This document shows positions 6,403-9,873 of a stretch of DNA of 9,873 nt, piece by piece. Location: contig PXDE01000563.1 of the NCBI GenBank assembly GCA_003566475.1, forward strand, positions 1 to 9,873, written 5' to 3'. This DNA comes from PVC group bacterium (GTDB lineage Bacteria > Verrucomicrobiota > Kiritimatiellia > SS1-B-03-39 > PXDE01). The position numbers and the translations under genes were made by a program. Numbering within the stretch: the stretch's first letter is position 1; each line of letters begins with the position of its first letter. Under the pieces are notes generated by a model. It was given only the letters and a program-made list of their open reading frames with translations, ran no database searches and was not told the origin of the DNA.

Positions 6403-7071
6403 ATGAGTGATTTGCTGAATGAAGTCCCGGCCCCCTGGCGTCCGGCGGTGGCCGGGGCGCGGGAAGGCCTGTCCCTGGCCGGGGCCTGGCTGGAGGCGGA
6501 GGAGAGGGCCGGGTATGCCGTGTTTCCGCCTCGTGGACGGATCTTCGCCGCTCTCGAGGCCACGCCTCCGGAGGCGGTGCGGGTGGTGATTCTCGGGCAG
6601 GATCCCTACCATGGCCGGGGCCAGGCCCACGGCCTGGCCTTCAGCGTGCCCGACGGCGTCCCCCATCCCCCCAGCCTCCGCAACATCTTCCGCGAGCGCG
6701 AGGCGGACCTGGGCCTGCCCCCCCCGGCCTCCGGAGACCTCACCGGCTGGGCCCGCCAGGGCGTGCTCCTGCTCAACACCGTGCTCACCGTACGAGAAGG
6801 TCAGGCGGGCTCCCACCGAGGGCGGGGCTGGGAGGAGGTGACCGACGCGGTGATCCGTTTCATCGGCCACCGGTCGGTTCCCGTGGTCTTCCTGCTCTGG
6901 GGAGCGCCGGCTCAGACCAAGGCGCGGCTGATCGACTCCACACGCCACCCCGTGCTGACCGCCTCCCATCCCTCGCCACTCTCCGCCTACCGGGGCTTCC
7001 TTGGCTCCCGGCCGTTCTCCCGGGCCAACGACGCGCTCGCCGCCGCCGGGCGCGAACGGATCGCCTGGTAG
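6403..7071 (+). CDS. ung: Uracil-DNA glycosylase (family 1)
   Basis: A 222-residue base-excision repair enzyme that cuts uracil from DNA after cytosine deamination or dUMP misincorporation; cytoplasmic. All family 1 signatures are present: GQDPYHG (65-71) with the water-activating Asp67, the uracil-stacking Phe80, LLLNTVLTV (122-130) with the uracil-binding Asn125, and the DNA-intercalating loop HPSPLSAYRGF (189-199) with His189. The start at ATG 6403 matches the family N-terminus (SDLL...PPRGRIFAAL before GQDPYHG). AAGG lies about 9 nt upstream. A GTG at 6373 in frame would add ten residues, but that part abuts the repeat cluster. One copy of the intergenic repeat word reads through codons 22-25 (GLSL) without breaking the frame. 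The gene converges on the aminotransferase gene with only 10 nt between stops. Confidence 0.96.
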   Translation: MSDLLNEVPAPWRPAVAGAREGLSLAGAWLEAEERAGYAVFPPRGRIFAALEATPPEAVRVVILGQDPYHGRGQAHGLAFSVPDGVPHPPSLRNIFREREADLGLPPPASGDLTGWARQGVLLLNTVLTVREGQAGSHRGRGWEEVTDAVIRFIGHRSVPVVFLLWGAPAQTKARLIDSTRHPVLTASHPSPLSAYRGFLGSRPFSRANDALAAAGRERIAW

Positions 7072-7081
7072 GCTCGGACGG

Positions 7082-8311
7082 TCACCCCAGACCCAGTTCC
7101 TCGTGCACCGATCGGATGGCCTCGACCACCCGGTCGGCATGGTGCGGCCGCCATTGCTGGTTAATCCCGATGGCCAGGCAGCGACCCAGCAGGTCCAGGG
7201 TCCGGGGCAGCATGTCGCGATCATAGGCGATGGGCCGCCGGGCCGCCGTCCAGGGCCAGCCGCTCGGGTCGTGGGTCTTCTGGCCCAGCACATAGTCCCA
7301 GGCCGTGTAGATATGCCGGTCGGGAATCCGCTTGTTGTAGATGGTGGCGGTGGGCACGCCCCGCGCCTCCAGCTTCTCGCTGAACGTCCGAGCCGTGGCG
7401 GGGTCGGGCAGGAAGAAGGCGAAGGTGATCCCGCAGTCGCCCTCCGCGCAGGGAAGCTCCTGGAGCCGCACCCCCGGCAGGTCGCGCACGCCCTCCCGCA
7501 GGCGGGCCTTGATGCTCCGGCACACCGACAGGATCCCCCCGATCCGCCGGACCTGCACCAGGGCCAGCGCCGCCCGCAGCTCGTCCAGCCGCATGTTCTC
7601 CCCGGCGAACGACGGCCAGTCCGCGTCCTCCCGCCAGAACTGCATGGCCGAATCGTGCCGAATCGCCGCCCGCCGGTACACCTCGGGGTCGGAGGTCGTC
7701 ACCACCCCCGCCTCGCCCGCCGTCACCACCTTGTAATGCTGCAAGCTGAACGCTCCGGCATGGCCCCACGACCCCACCGGACGCCCCTGGTACGACGCCC
7801 CGTTGGCCTGGGCGCAGTCCTCCAGCACCTGGATACCCTTCCGGTCGGCGATGGCCCGGATCGCGTCCATCCGGGCCGGCGTTCCCCGCATGTGCACCGG
7901 GATCACCGCCCGGGTGTGGGGGCCGATCTTCGCCTCGACATCCGCCGGGTCCAGCGTCAGGGAGGCGTCGATCTCGGCCAGCACCGGGATCGCCCCCACC
8001 ATCAGGCAGGCCGCCGCCGTGGCGATGTAGGTGTAGCCGGGGACGATCACCTCGTCCCCGCTCCCGATGCCCAGGCCGACCAGGGCGCAGATCAGGGCCC
8101 CCGTCCCGCCGCCGCCCAGAGCCAGCGCGTAGTCCGTCCCCACCTGCTCCCGGTACCACCGCTCCAGCTGGGCCGACTCGCTGGTCGCTTCGTCGTGCAG
8201 GAACCGGAACATCGTCTTCCGGCGCAGCACCCGGACCACCTCCGCGATCTCCTCCTCGCCGATCTCCAGTACGCCCAGCAGGGAGCCGGGCACGGAGTCC
8301 TGTTCGCTCAT
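7082..8311 (-). CDS. DegT/DnrJ/EryC1/StrS family PLP aminotransferase
   Basis: A 409-residue sugar- or cyclitol-type aminotransferase that moves an amino group from glutamine or glutamate to a keto group. GGGGTGALICAL (66-77) is the phosphate-binding start, VPGYTYIATAAA (90-101) and LEDCAQANGASYQG (163-176, Asp165 to the PLP nitrogen) are family hallmarks, and SLQHYKVVTAGEAG (189-202) carries the Schiff-base Lys194. GEAG replaces the more usual GEGG. HIYTAWDYVLG (333-343) and the C-terminus match enzymes acting on keto-inositols or 3-amino-5-hydroxybenzoate precursors more than nucleotide-sugar enzymes, but the substrate cannot be set from sequence alone. ATG at 8311 overlaps the upstream nitrilase-family stop as ATGA and has GGAGG 7 nt before it. 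No other sugar-pathway gene is in the window. Confidence 0.9.
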   Translation of the reverse strand: MSEQDSVPGSLLGVLEIGEEEIAEVVRVLRRKTMFRFLHDEATSESAQLERWYREQVGTDYALALGGGGTGALICALVGLGIGSGDEVIVPGYTYIATAAACLMVGAIPVLAEIDASLTLDPADVEAKIGPHTRAVIPVHMRGTPARMDAIRAIADRKGIQVLEDCAQANGASYQGRPVGSWGHAGAFSLQHYKVVTAGEAGVVTTSDPEVYRRAAIRHDSAMQFWREDADWPSFAGENMRLDELRAALALVQVRRIGGILSVCRSIKARLREGVRDLPGVRLQELPCAEGDCGITFAFFLPDPATARTFSEKLEARGVPTATIYNKRIPDRHIYTAWDYVLGQKTHDPSGWPWTAARRPIAYDRDMLPRTLDLLGRCLAIGINQQWRPHHADRVVEAIRSVHEELGLG

Positions 8312-9096
8312 GACCCATCCTCCACCGAAGGCACCAGCCAGCCCTTGATGTCTCGGATTGCGGGAAACGCCTGCCGCCACGCGCGGAGGCTGGCCAGGTC
8401 CAGATCCGCCCGCACCACCGTCTCCTCCGCTCCGGCCTCGGCCAGGATCCGGCCCTGGGGATCCAGCACCTGGGTCCGGCCCGGATAGGCCAGATTCGGG
8501 TCGGCGCCCGTCCGGTTCACTCCGACCACAAAGGCCTGGTTCTCGATCGCCCGCGCCCGCAGCAGCGCGTCCCAGTGCGCCGCCCTGGCCGCCGGCCAGT
8601 TGGCGACCACCACCAGCACCTCCGCCTCCCGCCGGACCGCCTGACGGAACAGCTCGGGAAACCGGAGGTCGTAGCAGACGAACGGCGCGACCTCCGCGCC
8701 CGCCTCCCGGAACGTGACCACCCGGCGGCCTTCTCCGAACGCCGCCTGCTCCCAGCCGAGGAAGGCATGGACTTTGGCATAGTCGGCCCGCACCTGTCCC
8801 GAAGCCGACACCGCCGTGGCCCGGTTCTCGGGCCGACCCCGATGCCTGCGCACCGCCCGCCCGCCCACCACAGCGCAGCCGGTGGCGCGGGCCAGATCCT
8901 GCAGAAACGCCAGCGTGGGCCCAGGCTCGGGCTCGACCGCCTCCGGATCGCCGCTGAACCCGGTCGCGAACATCTCCGGGAGCACGATCAGCGATCCGGC
9001 CGGGACGCCGGCGTCCGTCACCAGGGCCCGGACCCGGGCATAGTTCGCCTCCCGATCCAGCCAGGCGACCTTCCATTGCAGCGCGGCCACATGCAT
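8308..9096 (-). CDS. Carbon-nitrogen hydrolase, nitrilase superfamily, omega-amidase-like
   Basis: A 262-residue amidase with the full Glu-Lys-Cys triad: LPEMFATGF (39-47) with Glu41, YAKVHAFLG (106-114) with Lys108, and FVCYDLRFPELF (139-150) with Cys141. CYDLRFP and GVNRTGADPNLAYPGRTQVL (192-211) resemble the YafV/Nit2 omega-amidase group, which hydrolyses 2-oxoglutaramate or 2-oxosuccinamate to the dicarboxylate and ammonia. No signal peptide is seen, so it is probably cytoplasmic. ATG at 9096 begins MHVAALQW, the normal start for this family; the frame is open for 28 more codons upstream but those are not family-like. It overlaps the downstream aminotransferase by 4 nt, which suggests coupled production. 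Other nitrilase branches cannot be excluded. Confidence 0.88.
   Translation of the reverse strand: MHVAALQWKVAWLDREANYARVRALVTDAGVPAGSLIVLPEMFATGFSGDPEAVEPEPGPTLAFLQDLARATGCAVVGGRAVRRHRGRPENRATAVSASGQVRADYAKVHAFLGWEQAAFGEGRRVVTFREAGAEVAPFVCYDLRFPELFRQAVRREAEVLVVVANWPAARAAHWDALLRARAIENQAFVVGVNRTGADPNLAYPGRTQVLDPQGRILAEAGAEETVVRADLDLASLRAWRQAFPAIRDIKGWLVPSVEDGS
8319..8323 (-). promoter_or_regulatory. Ribosome-binding site of the DegT aminotransferase
   Basis: GGAGG on the minus strand, 7 nt before ATG at 8311 and inside the last codons of the upstream amidase gene. It fixes the start and rejects the much longer open frame that runs to 9232. Confidence 0.7.
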
Positions 9097-9121
9097 CGGG
9101 CCAGCCTGCCACGACGGGGGA

Positions 9122-9145
9122 CCGACGGCAAGATGCGGCCGTCGG
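9122..9145. other. Perfect 8-bp hairpin in the divergent spacer
   Basis: ccgacggc (9122-9129) pairs with gccgtcgg (9138-9145) around an 8-nt loop. It lies between the divergent amidase gene (start 9096, minus) and GYD gene (start 9225, plus), 26 bp from the amidase start. It could be a 5' leader hairpin of the amidase mRNA or an operator. No T-run makes a terminator unlikely. Confidence 0.4.
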
Positions 9146-9224
9146 AAAGGGCTTCCCGCAGGGGGCCGCAGGATATACATTCAAGACAGATCCGACTGCC
9201 CAAGGGCTCCCCTCTCCCAACCGC

Positions 9225-9596
9225 ATGCACACCTATCTTCTACTCGGCACCTACAGCGCGACCGCCGTCGCGGAGATGGACCCCAAACGCACCCAGGAGG
9301 TGGTGGGGATCCTCGAAGGCTTCAACGGGCAGATTCTCTGCATCTACGCCCTCCTCGGCGGTCACGACCTGGCCGTGCTGGCCAACCTTCCCGGCAACGA
9401 GGTGGCTCTGGAGGCGAGTATGGCCCTAAGCCACGCCACCGGAATCCGCTTCACCACCATGCCCGCCATCAGCATCGAGCGGTTCGACCAGATCATCCGG
9501 CGGGAGAAGAGCCGGCCCGAGCCGGAGGCTGCCGTTGGCCCCGCGCCGGAGCCGGGGTGGGAGGAGGACCTTCCGGAATCCCCGGAAGCGGTGTGA
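9225..9596 (+). CDS. GYD domain-containing protein
   Basis: A 123-residue protein. Residues 1-95 match the small ferredoxin-like GYD domain: MHTYLLLGTYSA, a helix with VVGILEGFNGQILCIYALLG, then GGHDLAVLANLPG (45-57) at the place of the family's glycine-tyrosine-aspartate motif (His47 replaces Tyr), and a last strand and helix FTTMPAISIERFDQI. The tail (95-123) is rich in Pro and Glu and probably disordered. No catalytic residue is known for the family; its role is undefined, possibly ligand binding or regulation. ATG at 9225 has only a weak purine-rich site upstream. The stop overlaps the next gene's GTG start. Confidence 0.85.
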   Translation: MHTYLLLGTYSATAVAEMDPKRTQEVVGILEGFNGQILCIYALLGGHDLAVLANLPGNEVALEASMALSHATGIRFTTMPAISIERFDQIIRREKSRPEPEAAVGPAPEPGWEEDLPESPEAV

Positions 9597-9873
9597 GCTC
9601 CGAGCTCCTGCGCCTGGCCTTCCAGCCGTCCTCTGGCGCCCGGTCGGCGACCCCGGCCGCGCTCCCGTTGCTGGCCCGCCTCCTGGAGACCGACCCCGCC
9701 GGTTTGAGCGTGGTGATCGGGCCCTCGGGTAAGCCGCGCCTGGACGTGCCCCATCACGACCTCCATTTCAACCTCGCCCACGCGGGCGGCCTGGTGGTCG
9801 TGGCGGCCACGACCGCCGGGCCGGTCGGCGTGGACCTGGAACCGGCTGGCCGCGATCTGACCGTCTCGCATGA
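9593..9873 (+). CDS. 4'-phosphopantetheinyl transferase superfamily protein (N-terminal part, cut by window edge)
   Basis: The frame starts with GTG at 9593, overlapping the GYD stop as GTGA, and stays open to the window end (93 complete codons). The later part reads LHFNLAHAGGLVVVAA (residues 57-72), then GPVGVDLEP (76-84). These are the FNxSH-like and GxDxE-like motifs of Sfp/AcpT enzymes, where the D and E bind Mg2+ of CoA. Such enzymes attach the 4'-phosphopantetheine arm to carrier proteins of fatty acid, polyketide or nonribosomal peptide synthesis. Ala replaces the usual Ser in the first motif. The catalytic Lys region (WxxKEA) lies beyond the window, so activity cannot be judged. No synthase gene is visible here. 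Confidence 0.8.
   Translation, partial: MSSELLRLAFQPSSGARSATPAALPLLARLLETDPAGLSVVIGPSGKPRLDVPHHDLHFNLAHAGGLVVVAATTAGPVGVDLEPAGRDLTVSH

Noticed and set aside
7072..7081. Bidirectional terminator between ung and the aminotransferase gene
   Set aside because: Only 10 nt separate the stops and there is no hairpin with a T-run.
8312..9232. 716-residue fusion frame continuing upstream of the DegT aminotransferase
   Set aside because: The upstream part is a Gly/Arg/Pro-rich shadow of the amidase gene; a strong GGAGG sits before the ATG at 8311.

Overview
This is a GC-rich bacterial chromosomal window with dense genes, short intergenic spacers and unusually repeat-rich gaps. I see no rRNA, tRNA, CRISPR array, transposase or phage gene. 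The gene repertoire (a large DUF4914-type protein with a PEPCK-like P-loop, a yeast/bacterial-type ung, NifS-like, DegT, GYD) and the 10-bp-periodic and palindromic intergenic repeats fit an environmental lineage such as PVC-related phyla (Kiritimatiellota, Lentisphaerae, Verrucomicrobia, Planctomycetes). That placement is an inference and is weak without a database search.

Layout. Bases 1-93 hold the C-terminal tail of an unidentified plus-strand gene. Bases 94-511 are a gene-free repeat block: a 148-bp imperfect inverted repeat (124-271), then a run of short GC-rich palindromes (293-479). Bases 512-3342 are a minus-strand operon read from right to left: DUF4914-like protein (3342-1459), a 78-residue protein of unknown function (1394-1158) and a DNA-polymerase-beta-like nucleotidyltransferase (1267-512). 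The last two genes overlap out of frame by 110 nt. Bases 3343-3823 are gene-free and contain a candidate promoter for that operon and, upstream of it, an array of four 33-bp repeats sharing the palindrome ACGATCGT on a ~48-bp pitch.

Bases 3824-6086 are a second minus-strand pair: an SGNH/GDSL hydrolase with a membrane anchor, then a cysteine desulfurase 7 nt downstream. The divergent spacer 6087-6402 carries seven copies of a GGGACAG-RYC motif in strict mirror polarity; an eighth lies inside the next gene. Uracil-DNA glycosylase (ung, plus strand, 6403-7071) converges with a minus-strand pair: a nitrilase-superfamily omega-amidase-like enzyme (9096-8308) and a DegT-type PLP aminotransferase (8311-7082) joined by an ATGA overlap. 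Finally a plus-strand pair, a GYD-domain protein (9225-9596) and the start of a 4'-phosphopantetheinyl transferase (9593 to the window edge), is joined by a GTGA overlap.

How the genes may work together. The aminotransferase plus omega-amidase pair suggests a glutamine-dependent transamination whose 2-oxoglutaramate by-product is removed by the amidase. The DUF4914/small protein/nucleotidyltransferase operon with its repeat array is the least explained part of the window and the best candidate for an undescribed unit. The other genes look like ordinary housekeeping or metabolic functions.
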